Shown: positions 12,504-23,439, counted from the first letter of the stretch. The stretch is DNA of 64,000 nt from Gambelia wislizenii (GCA_030847615.1 JAUMIR010000003.1:34408501-34472500), one strand, 5' to 3'. The notes: generated from the letters alone by a model not told the origin. Made by a program: numbers and translations.

Positions 12504-13092
12504 GGACTTTATCAGACACAAAGAAAATGGTGTCATAATGATGCCACATAAACGTGCAAGGGTGTGCATATCAAATGATGTCACTCTTTCGCATTTATAG
12601 ATTCGCATTTCCCAATCTATTTTATTGAGGGGACAAGCCGTCATTAGATTGGCTGTGCTGTTTTTTGGCCAGCATTGTTGGTGTATGAAACCTAGCGTTC
12701 TTTTCCCACGTACCTACTCTGTCAATGGCTGGACTGGCCAGAACACTTCTGGATGAGATCGTGACATCCAGGTAGGTGACACACTTTTTATGACCTACTC
12801 CTGCCAGTGTACTTGTAAGTTTTAAAATGTGTATATGCGCGCTTTCTGTCACTTTTCATGTGTTATTTTTTGTTTTATTTTTGAATTTCCCACACAATGA
12901 AGTCTTGTGAGAATCTGCGAGATTTCAAACAAAGAAATGAATGAGACTCCATTCAATTCGTCCTCATTGCTGGGGAAGCCTTTGCCGGGAGACAAAGGTA
13001 AGTCTGGTGGGCGGCGTTCTTTTGGCAGCATAAAAAATGGCTTTAATTATGCCGGCAAAAGAACATTTTTAGAGGCTCGTCTGATAATGTCC
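12504..13092. mobile_element. Harbinger-like MITE (GGACTTTATCAGAC family)
   Basis: It begins GGACTTTATCAGAC and ends GTCTGATAATGTCC. Near its right end it carries the subterminal TATGCCGGCAAAAGAAC motif found in other members at 14922, 23831 and 45328. The flanking triplets are TAA and ATA, so a target duplication is not clear in this copy. Confidence 0.7.
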
Positions 13093-13098
13093 ATAGTT

Positions 13099-13372
13099 AG
13101 TGCCTCTTAACCTTTTCTTTACCAGGGACCCTCTTTAAATATATTTTGTTGCCACAGATCCCCAATACTTAACACTGGAGGGAAGGGAAGACTTCTCCTG
13201 CTTCTTCCTGCAAGTTTGTGGCTTGAACAGCAATGCACAGGCCCAGCCAGCCAGCAGCCAGCCTTTGCCTTGGCTCAGTCATGTGGCTGAGCAGCCATCA
13301 AGCCTTCATGGACCCCTTGTGAGGACATCATGGCCCCCTGAGGATCCACAGACCACAGCTTAAGAACGACTG
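13099..13372. mobile_element. hAT-like non-autonomous element
   Basis: The ends TAGTGCCTCTTAACCTTTT and, reverse complemented, CAGTCGTTCTTAAGCTGTGG match the CAGTGGTTCTTAACC type terminus of many vertebrate hAT derivatives. The interior has AGGGACCCTCTTTAAATATA and GATCCACAGACCACAG. No clean 8-bp duplication remains. It abuts the preceding MITE almost directly. Confidence 0.6.
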
Positions 13373-13908
13373 TTCTAAGTGTTACTGGCCTTATGTTTCC
13401 ATATGCACACATGGCCCTTGATTCCTTTGCCTGTGACTTCTTTATACATGATGATTAGTGGCAGAAAGTATGAATCTGCTCCACTGAAGTGTTTTGCACT
13501 GTAGATGATGGGAAGAAATCCTATGTGTGGTGATTCACACAAAAATGCAAGTCAACCAGCCATTATGTTTCAACAGCCCACACAAAACGGCAGGGAATCT
13601 TTAGCCTGTGGGCTATATCTGCATGGATTCCCTCCAGTCTGTCCCCTTCAGAATCACCAAACAAGCTGCCCCTGAAGAACATAATACTCTGTTCCTCCCA
13701 CAGACTCCCCTCTGTGTTTCCATGCAGAGCACTTGTAAGAAGAAGCATCTTTGTCTCATTGCTCAGCATGGAAGCCAAGCATGCTGCTAGTACTAACATA
13801 TGAAGAAACTGCATGTTCCTCCATTAGTAGCTCACTATATTTACATGGTGACTACTGAGTACGGGAAGCTTCAGCGTCCAGGATTTCTCTCCCTCTCTCC
13901 CTCCCTCC
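13373..13908. other. Non-coding interval
   Basis: No recognised repeat family and no exon. Overlapping ORFs on both strands at 13563-13814 and 13608-13790 have no domain. A CT-rich tract lies at 13885-13907 just before the mariner end. Confidence 0.4.
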
Positions 13909-15567
13909 GAGGTCTGTCTATTAAATAACAAGATTGATACAATAGCTCATCTTTATTTCTATGCATTACAAGACTAATGCTTGTCCCTTTCACACTCACA
14001 CACAGAAGCAGTCAGTCTTGTTTTCCACTGGTCAAAGGCATAGAGCAGATCAGTTTCTGTAAGCTGTCTCAACACATCTGCAGTTCTTTACTGCATCAAT
14101 TGACTCAAAATGTGTTCCTTTAAGTACCAATTTCACTTTAGGGAAAAGAAAAAAGTTGCATGGTGCCAAATCTGGTGCATATGGAGGATGTTCAAGTGTA
14201 GTAGTGTGTTTATTGGCCAAAAGCTGCTTCATAGAAAGTGCTATGTGAGCAGGTGCATTGTCTTGATGAAGAATGACACCATTTCCCCGCAGTTCTGCCC
14301 TTTTTTTTTCTTGACTCCTTCTCTCAGCTTTGTCAAAACATCCTTATAATAATGCTTGTTCAATTGTTCTCCTTTCTGAAACCCATTCTGCCAAAATTAT
14401 ACCTTGATGTCAAACAACAACAACAACCAATGAGTATGGCTTTGAATGAGGACTTGCTTCGACATGCTTTTTTCATTCTTAGTGATGATGGTGTTTTCCA
14501 GTGCATTGACTGTTGTTTTGTCTCAGGATCGTACTGGAAGATCCAGGTTTCATCACAAGTGATGATTTTTTCAAAAACGTTTGCGTCCACCTCAAGTTGC
14601 TGCAGAATGTCAGCACAAATGTCCTTACAGCACTCTTTTTTCTTTGGTGTGAGAACCCCAGAACCATCTTGGCACAAAGTTTTCTCATTTTGAGGTCCTC
14701 ATGCAAAATTTTCCACACAGTGTCTTTGTCAATGATCACGGCTTCAGCTATCATTTGGACACTGAGTAAGCGGTCTCCTCGAACAATCTGGCTGATTTTC
14801 CCCACAATTTATTTGGTTCTTGAAATGGAAGGTCATCCAGGCTGTTAATCATGTTACACATTCTCACATCCTTCTCTGAATCTTTTGTGCCACTCAAACA
14901 CACACACACACGATACATGCAGGGCTTTATCAGACCATGCTCCTCAGAAGTTCTTTTGCTGGCATAAATTGTGGTATTTTTATGCCGGCAAAAGAACTCC
15001 CCCCAACAGACCTTACCTTGTTCCCATTAAAGAGGCAGCCCAGGCTTTAACGGGGAGTAAACGGAGCTCCGTTCACTTCCTGGTTTCAAATCCCATTGAT
15101 TCTCACGAGAAGACACTAGTGCGGGAAATTTTTTAAAAAAACAATTAAGACACAAAAAGTTCACACAAGCACAAAAACACACTTCTAAAGTTCCAAGTAA
15201 TTTTTTTTTTGGGGGGGTGTCATAAAAAGAGCATCCTTTTGCGATCATTAAGTGTCCTTATGATGCTGTATTTGCATGGTCTGATAAAGTCTTCAGTCTT
15301 CCCTTTAGGCTTCAGTAAGCATTTGAAAAGATTCTATTGGTGTTTTGTTCAATTTTACTAAAAATTTCAAATTGACACATTATTCAACTTCTAAACTTAG
15401 CATTTTTCCTGCACACAACAGACAACACAGCTGCTTTAAATGACAACTGACAATTAACTGAACGGCTGAGAGTGTTAATGTTTGCCATGCAGGCTCAGAC
15501 ATATTCAAGGTCACCAACTCAAGTATTCACAATCAGTTCTCCCATGGCTAGTTAATAGACAGACCTC
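13909..15567 (-). mobile_element. mariner-family DNA transposon, inactive
   Basis: The termini are GAGGTCTGTCTATTAA (13909 on) and its reverse complement at 15551-15567. On the minus strand the transposase is recognisable in pieces: the helix-turn-helix end VRGDRLLSVQMIAE and IDKDTVWKILHEDLKMRKLC, the first catalytic block ITCDETWIFQYDPE, a DNAPAH block near 14250, and YAPDLAPCNFFLFPK at 14050-14232. The residue after PC is normally the third Asp of the DD34D triad; here it is Asn. Frameshifts split the ORF and a MITE interrupts the N-terminal part (14922-15292). Confidence 0.88.
14922..15292. mobile_element. Harbinger-like MITE nested in the mariner
   Basis: The ends are GGGCTTTATCAGACCATGC and GCATGGTCTGATAAAGTCT, an 18-bp inverted repeat. 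Inside the left end lies a palindrome, GTTCTTTTGCTGGCATAAA paired with TTTATGCCGGCAAAAGAAC (14948-14997). It sits within the mariner, so it inserted later. Flanking triplets GCA and TCA agree at two of three positions. Confidence 0.8.
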
Positions 15568-15568
15568 A

Positions 15569-15597
15569 GATAGATAGATAGATAGATAGATAGATAG
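15569..15597. repeat. (GATA)n microsatellite
   Basis: About seven tandem TAGA units directly outside the mariner terminus. Mariners insert at TA, so the element may have landed in, or lies next to, a pre-existing GATA tract. Confidence 0.9.
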
Positions 15598-15805
15598 GCA
15601 GGCAAATAGGGAAGAAGGGGTTGGAGACTGCAGGAAAGCTTGGTGGTGGTGGTGGTTTTGGAGACAAGCAAAATCTTTCATTTTTTACTCCAGTGGGGAG
15701 AGAGCATCCTGGCACAAATGTTACCTTGCATCTGTGGGATAAGAAGAAGCAAAAGGCTGTGTTTTAATTTCATGGTAGGCCTGGCAGGAAGAGCCTGGAG
15801 CTACT

Positions 15806-16606
15806 TTTCATAGTTTCATAGAATCAGAGTTGGAAGACACCACAAGGGCCATCCAGTCCAACCCCCCTGCCATGCAGGAATACACAATCAAATCATTCCC
15901 GCCAGATGGTCATCCAGCCTCTGCTTAAAAACTTCCACAGGGGGCAACTCCACCACACTCCAAGGCAGCCGTGCATTCCTCTGCCAAACAGTTCTTACTG
16001 TCAGGAAGTTCTTCCTAATGTTTAGGTGGAATCTCTTGTCCTGTAGGTTGAACCCATTGCTCTGTGTCCTAGTCTCTGGAGCAGCAGAAAACAAGCTTGC
16101 CCCATCCTCACTATGACATCCCTTCAAACATTTAAACTTGGCTATCATGTCCCCTTTCAAACTTCTCTTCTCCAGGCTAAACATACCCAGCTCCCTAAGC
16201 TGCTCCTCAGAGGGCATAATGGCTTCCAGGCCTCCCAGCATTTTGGTTGCCCTCCTCTGGACATGTTCCAGCTTCTTAATATCCTTCCTGAATTTTGGTG
16301 CCCAGAACTGGACACAGTATTCCAGGTGAGGTCTGACCAAAGCAGAATAGAGAGGCACTATTACTTTCCTTGATCTAGACATTATATTCTTATTGATGCA
16401 GTCTGGAATCGCATTGGCTTTTTTAGCTGCTGCATCACATTGTTGTCTCATGTTCAGTTTGTGGTCCACTAAGACCCTGTTGAAACCCCTTTTTTTTTAG
16501 TTTTGGCTCAGCTTTCTAATCTGTTCAGGTCATTCTGGATTCTGATCCTGTCCTCTGGGTTATTAGCTATCCCTCTTAATCTGGTGTCATCTGCAAATTT
16601 TAATCA
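15806..16606 (-). mobile_element. CR1 LINE, 5'-truncated
   Basis: The minus-strand ORF at 15888-16469 (193 residues) is the C-terminal part of CR1 ORF2: [53 protein letters not shown], then FKQRLDDHLAGMI at the end. The left boundary carries degenerate CATAGAAT repeats. Right of 16470 there is a small deletion before CR1 similarity resumes (AATCTGTTCAGGTCATTCTG). The fragment has no amino-terminal endonuclease or core RT motifs. Confidence 0.9.
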
Positions 16607-16647
16607 TGTGTTTTAAATGTTATTGACAGTGTCATTACATTTCAGTC

Positions 16648-16852
16648 TTGTTGTATGCGTTCAAGTAGCTTCTAACTTATGGCAGCCTTAAGATTGAAGG
16701 CCAACTCATCATGGGGTTTTCTTGGCAAGATTTGTTCCGGGGGGGGGGTGCCTTTGCTTTCCTCTGAGGCTGAGAGAGTGGGATTTGCCCAAGGTCACCC
16801 AGGGAGTTTCCAGAGCTAAACAGGGGTTCCAACTCTGCCCCTCAGAGTCCTA
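16648..16852 (-). mobile_element. Sauria-type SINE
   Basis: In minus orientation the tail CATAAGTTAGAAGCTACTTG leads to the conserved CTTGCCAAGAAAACCCCATG and CTGGGTGACCTTGGGCAAAT body. A run of nine or ten G interrupts it near 16740. The tRNA-like head is cut by the palindromic MITE that begins at 16853. Confidence 0.82.
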
Positions 16853-16942
16853 GGACTTTTTCGGACAAGCTAATTGTAGCGCTAACAGCCTCGCAACGTG
16901 GCAAGGCTGCTAGCGCTACAATTAGCTTGTCCAAAAAAGTCC
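16853..16942. mobile_element. 90-bp palindromic MITE with CTA duplication
   Basis: Almost the whole element is an inverted repeat of about 42 bp per arm, starting GGACTTTTTCGGACAAGCTA and returning as the complement with a few mismatches around a tiny loop. Flanking triplets are CTA on both sides (16850-16852, 16943-16945). It is a minimal relative of the element cut off at 1-142 and would form a strong hairpin in single-stranded DNA or RNA. Confidence 0.85.
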
Positions 16943-16991
16943 CTAGCCTAGCAGCTGGTTGTCTACAAAGGTAATGAAAATAGCACATGAA

Positions 16992-17607
16992 GGACTTTAT
17001 CACACAAACCTTTTAAAGGAGAATTAAAAGTGGATAATAATGCCTTTGGTGACACTTATCACATGATGTTGTCTCCAAATTGTTGCTGCTGTACCTCCAA
17101 AGCATGATTAGGGTGTCCCTTGCCATTGACAGGGAACACCCATCAATCCCAATTGATCAATCAGTCCCAATCATGCTGCTGTGCCATGAATTCTCAGGTG
17201 TGATAAATTTCTCCAGTTGCAGTCCCAAGACTGGGCAGTCACATGGTCTTAGTCTCATCCTCCCTCCACCTCCACCTCACTCCTGCTATCCCCAAACAGG
17301 CTGGTTTTCTCCCCCGCCCAACTTTTTTCCTTTCTTTTTTTTCTTTGTTTCACTGAATTGTATTTCCATAATTGCCAAAATGCATTACAACTAAAAATAA
17401 AAATAAAAAGCCATGAAAGGCATGCTGGGTAGGGCAATAGGGCAGGGAGGAGGAGTTAAGGGAGAGTCCAGAAGACAGCCTGAGGAACTGTCAGTGTCTA
17501 AAACAGCCCCGGGCATGCTATTGAGGGGACCCACTGAGGGCTGCCAAACCAGTTTCTATCCATTCACTTTTGCAAACATGATTGCAGCGACAATGGGGCT
17601 CATATGA
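16992..17607. mobile_element. Putative diverged Harbinger-like MITE
   Basis: The left end GGACTTTATCACAC and the right end ATATGATAATGTCC resemble the termini of the copy at 12504-13092, and the length is similar. The flanks do not show a matching triplet, and interior similarity is weak, so the call is tentative. Confidence 0.4.
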
Positions 17608-19114
17608 TAATGTCCTTAGAAACACAGCAGCACCTTCAAGGGTGACATCTTGGAGGTCCAAGAGGGTAACGCCAGTCCTGAAAGAAGTGATTACAGGTGG
17701 GCAAATCAACTGTTGGAAGCAATAAGCCATCAACATTTTTGTAAAGTGAACAGTGGGAGAGGAAGCAATGAGGAACTAGACAGCCCCTGCAGTTTATCTC
17801 CTTAACTTTTTGTACTCAAACTTATGATTCTTTTTTTGTTGACTTCACTTCCCTCTTCTTCCAGATGTCTCTCTGTTCCCTTTGAGAAGAAAGGAACTCT
17901 GGGTTCCAGTCCAATAATGGTTGCTAACTTATCCCCACTACTTTAGTTACTCTTGTAACCAGGTATGGCTTTTGTCTTTTACATTTACTGAGTAAATAAA
18001 TGTAAGTTTTCCTTTTTACTTTACTGGAACCTCCTGAGTTTCTCTGCTGTTGCTTTTACAAGTTTCAACTGGACTAGACAAGCTGCACTCTGTATTATTT
18101 ATATAGATAAATGTGTGTGAAAGAGAAACAGGGAGAGGGAGGAATGGTGGGTGGATAGATGTGGTGCCTGTTTGTATGGATCTGTGTGAATGGATGCACA
18201 TGTGGACTGGTTTTAGTTCAAGCCACTCTTGGCATCAGCCCTGCCCACCAATGACATAATATAAGCCATGGGTGTGGTAACTAGGTTCCCCAACCTTGCC
18301 ACAGAACATGGAAATATATTATGGCTGGTGAAATGTCTTACTTTCTTTCTATTGTAATGTGTGCAAAGAAACTTCAATATTTCATCAGAGGTAAATTGAT
18401 AACACATAAAAAAAAACCACCTTTGGCCATACCAGCTGTGGATGATTTGCAATGCAATCCAAAACAAGGTTAGGGGAAAATGCCTTGAATTATCTGTGAT
18501 ATTACCATTGAAGGTAACTCATAGGAACCTGACATGAATGGTAAAAGAAACTAATTGTGAAGGAAACTCTGGACAGTTCTGCACAGGCACATTTTGGACT
18601 TCTTTTTGGTTATTATGGTACTCTGTGCCATGGAAATACATGCATTTAGAACATGTAACATACTTCACTAGATGCCACTTAATAACCCACATAAGCAGTG
18701 GGTTATGCTGATTATTGCCTTGTTTCATATCTGACTGTTTTTATCATGATAAAGCAGAGGCAACCATCCCTCATTACTCTCAGGCTCTATACATCATTTA
18801 AAATGTGAACATCCTGCTTAAACAAACCCAAGGTGGAAGTAAATTAGAAATACTGTATTCATATATATTGATCCATCCATCAAGCTCAACCTTTTTGCAA
18901 AACAGGCACCAGATTGGCACAAAGTTGCAGAAAATAAAATGAAGTGGCATAATCTGCAGTGCTTCATTTATTAAGTATTAACCAAAATTTATCTCAACAG
19001 AACAGCAATGAACTCATCAGGGGAAAAACATTAAGATCAATTGTATTAAGATCAGTTCCAAATATCTGGCTTTGTTGAAGTGGGGGGAGGGGATAAAACA
19101 GATAAAAGCACAAA
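17608..19114. other. Unique non-coding interval
   Basis: No recognised repeat and no exon with splice sites. ORFs at 18213-18467 and 18519-18728 have ordinary composition and no domain. Confidence 0.45.
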
Positions 19115-19185
19115 GGGATTCAAAAATGTAGCTGTGTTAGTCTGGATTAGTATACAAAGGGATTTTGTAGCACCTTTGAGACTTA

Positions 19186-19505
19186 GGACTTTTTCGGATG
19201 CATGAAATATAACATAAGCAGTCCTAAGGAGACATAAGTCCTAAGGAGATTTTCAGACTACACTGTTAAGTCCTAAATTCTAAGGAGATTTTCAGACTAC
19301 ACTGTTATAATGTTACTATTCCACTTCAACTGCTCTGGCTTCCTCCTGTGGAATTCTGGAGTTTGTAGTTTAGTGAGGCCTAAGATCTCTGGCTGAGAGT
19401 TATAAATGCCCCTCCCTAAACTGCAAATCCTAGGATTCAACAGGAGGCAGCCATAGCAAATAAAGTGGAACAGTAACACTATAACAGTGTTGTCTGAAAA
19501 TCTCC
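19186..19505. mobile_element. Harbinger-like MITE inserted in the PLE end
   Basis: A 222-bp copy (19284-19505) has ends GGAGATTTTCAGACTACACT and the complement of GGAGATTTTCAGACAACACT, with TAA on both sides. To its left (19186-19283) are extra terminal fragments of the same kind, including a second GGAGATTTTCAGACTACACT. The interior TTCCACTTCAACTG and AGTTTGTAGTTTAG is shared with the element at 22531-22752. PLE sequence resumes immediately at 19506, which fixes the insertion. Confidence 0.8.
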
Positions 19506-19525
19506 TAACTGAGAGAAAGAGAATT

Positions 19526-19570
19526 GGTAGCATAAGCTTTTGTAGACTAAATCTACTTCATCGGGTGCAT
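19526..19570 (-). ncRNA. Decayed hammerhead-ribozyme-like motif of the PLE
   Basis: Minus strand: CCGATGA, then a 5-bp stem GTAGA/TCTAC with a 5-nt loop, then AAAA, then GCTTATGC and TACC. The hammerhead layout is CUGANGA, stem II, GAAA, stem III. Stem II and the short GC-loop-GC stem III are present, but the first core has C for U and the second core has A for G, so self-cleavage is unlikely. Hammerhead motifs in PLE pseudo-LTRs are known; activity here is not claimed. Confidence 0.6.
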
Positions 19571-20090
19571 GGAGTGAAGGGCCTAGGAAGAGACATTTAT
19601 ACCTATGCATGAGCAGGTTGTGTGTGTGAATGGTAACAGAAATGTAAAACTTGTGGGTATGTTGATGACGTGACAAATTCAGTTTTAACAATTGTTGTTG
19701 GAGAACAAATTTCGGAAGAAAGATACTGTCTAAACCCAAACTGAGTAGATAATTGTACACCCAAAAACCCTCCATCCCACCCCCCTCTTAAAATACAATT
19801 GGGATACTGTAGCTTGAGGAAAGCTTGTTGTAATTCCACGAGTTTTGTGTTGGGAACCAGAAAGGAGATATGATAAAATGAGCAAGAGAGCCCTCCTGAG
19901 GCTGGAGTATTAACTAGTGTTATAATATGTGTTGTGTGTCAGGAAACCATTGTCTGTGCTACACATCTATTAAAAATCTTAGTTTGTAGGTTTTTTGTTC
20001 AAGTACTGCTGTTCTTAGGTCCAAGATGGAATGTCTAAGAAGACTGAAGTGTTCTGCAACTGGTTTGTGTGTATTCCCATTCCTAATGTC

Positions 20091-20291
20091 TTATTTATGT
20101 CTATTTATCCTCTGGTGCAGAGACTGGCTTGTTTGCCCAATATAGAGTGCTGAAGGACATTGTTGACAGAGAATGACATCTATCACATTATAAGATGAAC
20201 AAGTGAAAGTACCTCTAATGTTGTGAGTGATGTGATTAGGTCCTGTTATGACATTTCCCAAATGGTTGTAGTTCATTGATAATACATCCAA
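20091..20291 (-). pseudogene. GIY-YIG endonuclease domain remnant of the PLE
   Basis: The 66-residue frame contains CSSYNVIDVILCQQCP followed by ALYIGQTSQSLHQRINRHK. This is the Cys-motif plus YIGQT, Leu, Arg and HK pattern of the Penelope GIY-YIG domain, which nicks target DNA for priming. The first Tyr-containing half motif is not canonical, the frame is closed on both sides and upstream RT is in other frames, so it is a dead remnant. Confidence 0.75.
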
Positions 20292-20860
20292 GTGGTCTGA
20301 GTTGGGAGCTGTATGTGACCACTAGTGGTGTTCTGCCATTTCCTGTCTTTAGTCTATTCTGTAATAGTTAGTCCTGGGTACAAGTCTTGCCTTCTTAAAC
20401 TTCACATGGTGGATACCATAGCTTGAGGAAAGCTTGTTGTAATTCCATGAGTTTTGTGGGTCTTAGTAAATGTGATTGTATCAGAATGTAAACTATAGAT
20501 TTGGTAATGAGTTTGTGGCTGAATGGAGGCATGCAAGTACATGTAGAGGTCAGTGGGTTTGCAATATAGTGTGCTACTTAGATGTCTGTTGTGCAGAGAT
20601 ATGGTGGTGTCCAGAAAGTGAGCTTGTTCTCTTAATAGTTCCAGGCTGAGATTAATGATGTGGTGGAAGTTGTTGAAATTCTAGTAGAATATTTTGAGTC
20701 AGTTCTCTCCATGAGTCCAATTATGAAGGTATCATCAATGTACCTCAGGTAGAGAAGAGGTTTCTGAGTGCGGGAGTTAAAAGTACAATTCAATATGGAA
20801 AGGAAACTCCAATGACGTATTAAAAGATGGTTAATTAGAACTTAAACTGCTAATGATTCT

Positions 20861-22530
20861 ACTGGAACCACAGATATGCCTTTAAACAATCAAAATGACA
20901 TTTGTAATTTAAAAATAAAAATAAATGTTCTTCCCCTATAACCTGTTTACAGTTATAACATTTGTGTTGTGAACAGAAGGTGCAGACGTAGAACGGAGGT
21001 CAGAGGTGTGACAAAATATTGCAGTGAAGTAACAGAAAGCTGAGCTTGGGCCTAGTTGCCTGCATGCCACAGTCCCTTAAGGGGACCTCCATGAAAGGGT
21101 GAATAAAAGGAGCATGGCAGCCCCATATCCCAATACTGGATTCAGTCCCATGCCACACTGCCAATGTTGTGATACAAAATCATAACACATCCATATTATA
21201 GAGCATAAAACACTAAACCAGAGACCAACTGCTGGAGAAGCAACAAGGGGAGACTATTTATCCTCCCAGAGTGGCTTGACAGAAGTCTCTGGCCTCCTTC
21301 CCACATGAGGAAAGGACCCTCCCCCTCTCTGCACCAGCCAGCCAGCTGATTGGTTGGTCTTTCCCAAAGCCTGTTAAAGTTAGTGGGCCTTTGGGAAGGA
21401 TACCAGGATGGTGACAGAAGATGGCAAATCTGAAATTGCCCTACTCTACCTTGTAGCCCTGTAAACCAACCATCCTGGTAAATCAAGGGTAAGTTTTTTG
21501 GACTGAGGATTGGAGGATCCCCTAGCTGTATTGACTGGATGTTTCTGGAAAATATGGTCTACAAAATAACCTTTGCAAACTCTGCTAAAGCTCCATACCA
21601 CCAACTAATCACTCCTCCTGTGTTTGCTACTTTTAACTTTAACAAGACCTTAAAATCCTGCCTCAGGAGCCAGATTGTTCTGCCGATATTGGTCAGTTTT
21701 ATTATGTGTGAAATTGAATTCAGTTTCTCCACCTTCATTTGGACACACACCATGAAGTCAACAGTGTGTGGGCTGTGCCAGTACAATTAGGGAGAATTCA
21801 GATGACCCACACACCACATGTAATTTCCTTCCTAGCATCCCCACACACATACACCTCAAGCTCCTTATGCCTCCCAGAGTGAGCCAGACATGACAGGAAT
21901 TCCAATGATCACATTATCACTTGATAAGTTATGATAATATGATTGCAGGTTCTCAAGTGTTCTGCCCAGCTGTAACCCTCCACATCTATAAAAACAAAAC
22001 AGAAATTCAATGTATCATGTTAAAATCTATAATTAAGGTTTCAGTTGGCAGGCTTTGCCCAAAAGAGATTAATTCCCTGCAGTCTTTCTCATACTGTCTG
22101 AGACCTTCTCTCAATCATTGCCATCTCTTTGGCAAGTGTGTAGAGTACGGATGGAGGACAATTTCATTTGGCTCTGCATTTTTAAATGTACCAAGTTCAC
22201 GCTTCCAAGTATAAGGATCAAAACACAGTTATCCTTTGAACTGTACACACTTCTGAATGTTTAGCTCAAAACTTTAGTCTGCAAAATGCATGCATTGCGG
22301 AAAGCTGTACAGAAAAATAAATGCATTGTTTAGGTATTTTAAAAAATATGGTCTGAGGCGTTAAACTGGACTGACTTATGCCTAAGTCCATGAGAAACTG
22401 ACACAGATGGTATTTAGACTCATCCATCCACTTTTCAGCGTGCATTGCATGTGAGTTTTAAACAGAGTGGACAAATATTAAATATTATTTATAAACAACA
22501 GGGAAAACCTAAGAACTTGTTTTATATCAG
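20861..22530. other. Non-coding interval
   Basis: No convincing exon or repeat family. A local inverted repeat is visible near 21359-21400 (TTTCCCAAAGCC with GGCCTTTGGGAA). ORFs at 21196-21486, 21539-21790 and 21921-22214 have no recognisable domain. Confidence 0.45.
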
Positions 22531-22752
22531 GGCCCTTTCAGACTACAGAGTTATAGCATTATGATTCCACTTTAACTGTCATGACAACTTCCTATGGAAT
22601 CTTGGGATTTACAGTTTAGGGAGGGATAATTAAAATTCTGAGCCAGAGAATTCTAGTACCTCATCAAACTACAGATCCCAGGATTCTCTAGGAAGCAGTC
22701 AAGGCAGATAAAGTGGAATAATATTGTTATAATTGTGCAGTGTGAAAGGACA
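22531..22752. mobile_element. Short palindromic MITE (GGCCCTTTCAGAC type)
   Basis: The left end GGCCCTTTCAGACTACAGAG and the complement of the right end (TGTCCTTTCACACTGCACAA) are inverted repeats that continue inward through ATTATGATTCCACTTTAACT on the left and the matching right arm. Length and interior match the 222-bp copy at 19284-19505. The target duplication is unclear. Confidence 0.75.
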
Positions 22753-22936
22753 AGTTTTCCCATCTTGCCTAGTTTTGCTTGCTATGATGGGCAACAACAC
22801 TCTCTAGAGATCTTTCTCATTAAAAAAATAATAAACCTAGAGATACCATGGAATAAACAGTGTGTATTCCAGCACTGAGTTCTGGCTTCCCTAAAGTTGG
22901 TTGGGAGATTCTGGGAGTTGTAGTCCAAACAAATAT

Positions 22937-23405
22937 GAATCATAGAATCATAGAATTGCAGAGTTGGAAGAGACCACGAGGGCCATCCAGTCCAACCCCC
23001 TGCCATGCAGGAAATCACGATCAAAGCATCCCTGACAGATGGCCATCCAGCCTCTGTTTAAAGACCTCCAAGGAAGGAGACCCCACCACACTCCGAGGGA
23101 GTGCGTTCCACTGCCGAACAGCTCTTACTGTCAAAAAGTTCCTCCTAATGTTGAGGTGGAATCTCTGTTCCTGGAGCTTGCATCCATTGCTCCGTGTTCC
23201 AGTCTCTGGAGCAGCAGAAAACAAGCCTGCTCCATCCTCAGCATGACACCCCTTCAAATACTTAAACAGGGCTATCATATCGCCTCTTAACCATCTTTTT
23301 TCCAGGTTAAACATACCCAGCTCCCTAAGTCTCTCCTCATAAGGCATCATTTCCAGACCTTTTACCATTTTAGTTGCCCTTCTCTGGACACGCTCCAATA
23401 GTTTT
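22937..23405 (-). mobile_element. CR1 LINE, short 3' copy
   Basis: It begins with CATAGAATCATAGAATTGCA at the 3' boundary. The minus-strand frame covers LERVQRRATKMVKGLEMMPY to RLDGHLSGML, intact to the natural C-terminus. It is 5'-truncated at about 23405 beside a T run. Confidence 0.92.
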
Positions 23406-23439
23406 TTTCCATGCTCTGTTCCGTTCAATTTAGAATGAA

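Larger units (their letters stand above)
19115..20860 (-). mobile_element. Penelope-like element (PLE), degenerate
   Basis: On the minus strand the reverse-transcriptase catalytic block RYIDDTFIIG is readable at about 20710-20750, and a GIY-YIG-type endonuclease follows at 20091-20291. The order RT then GIY-YIG is diagnostic of endonuclease-bearing PLEs. The 3' part runs into a pseudo-LTR-like region (19115-19570), with GCTGTGTTAGTCTGGATTAG and AGCACCTTTGAGACTTA, split by a MITE at 19186-19505. Stops and frameshifts occur throughout. A block of about 40 bp containing AGCTTGAGGAAAGCTTGTTG is present twice (near 19811 and 20418). Confidence 0.8.
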
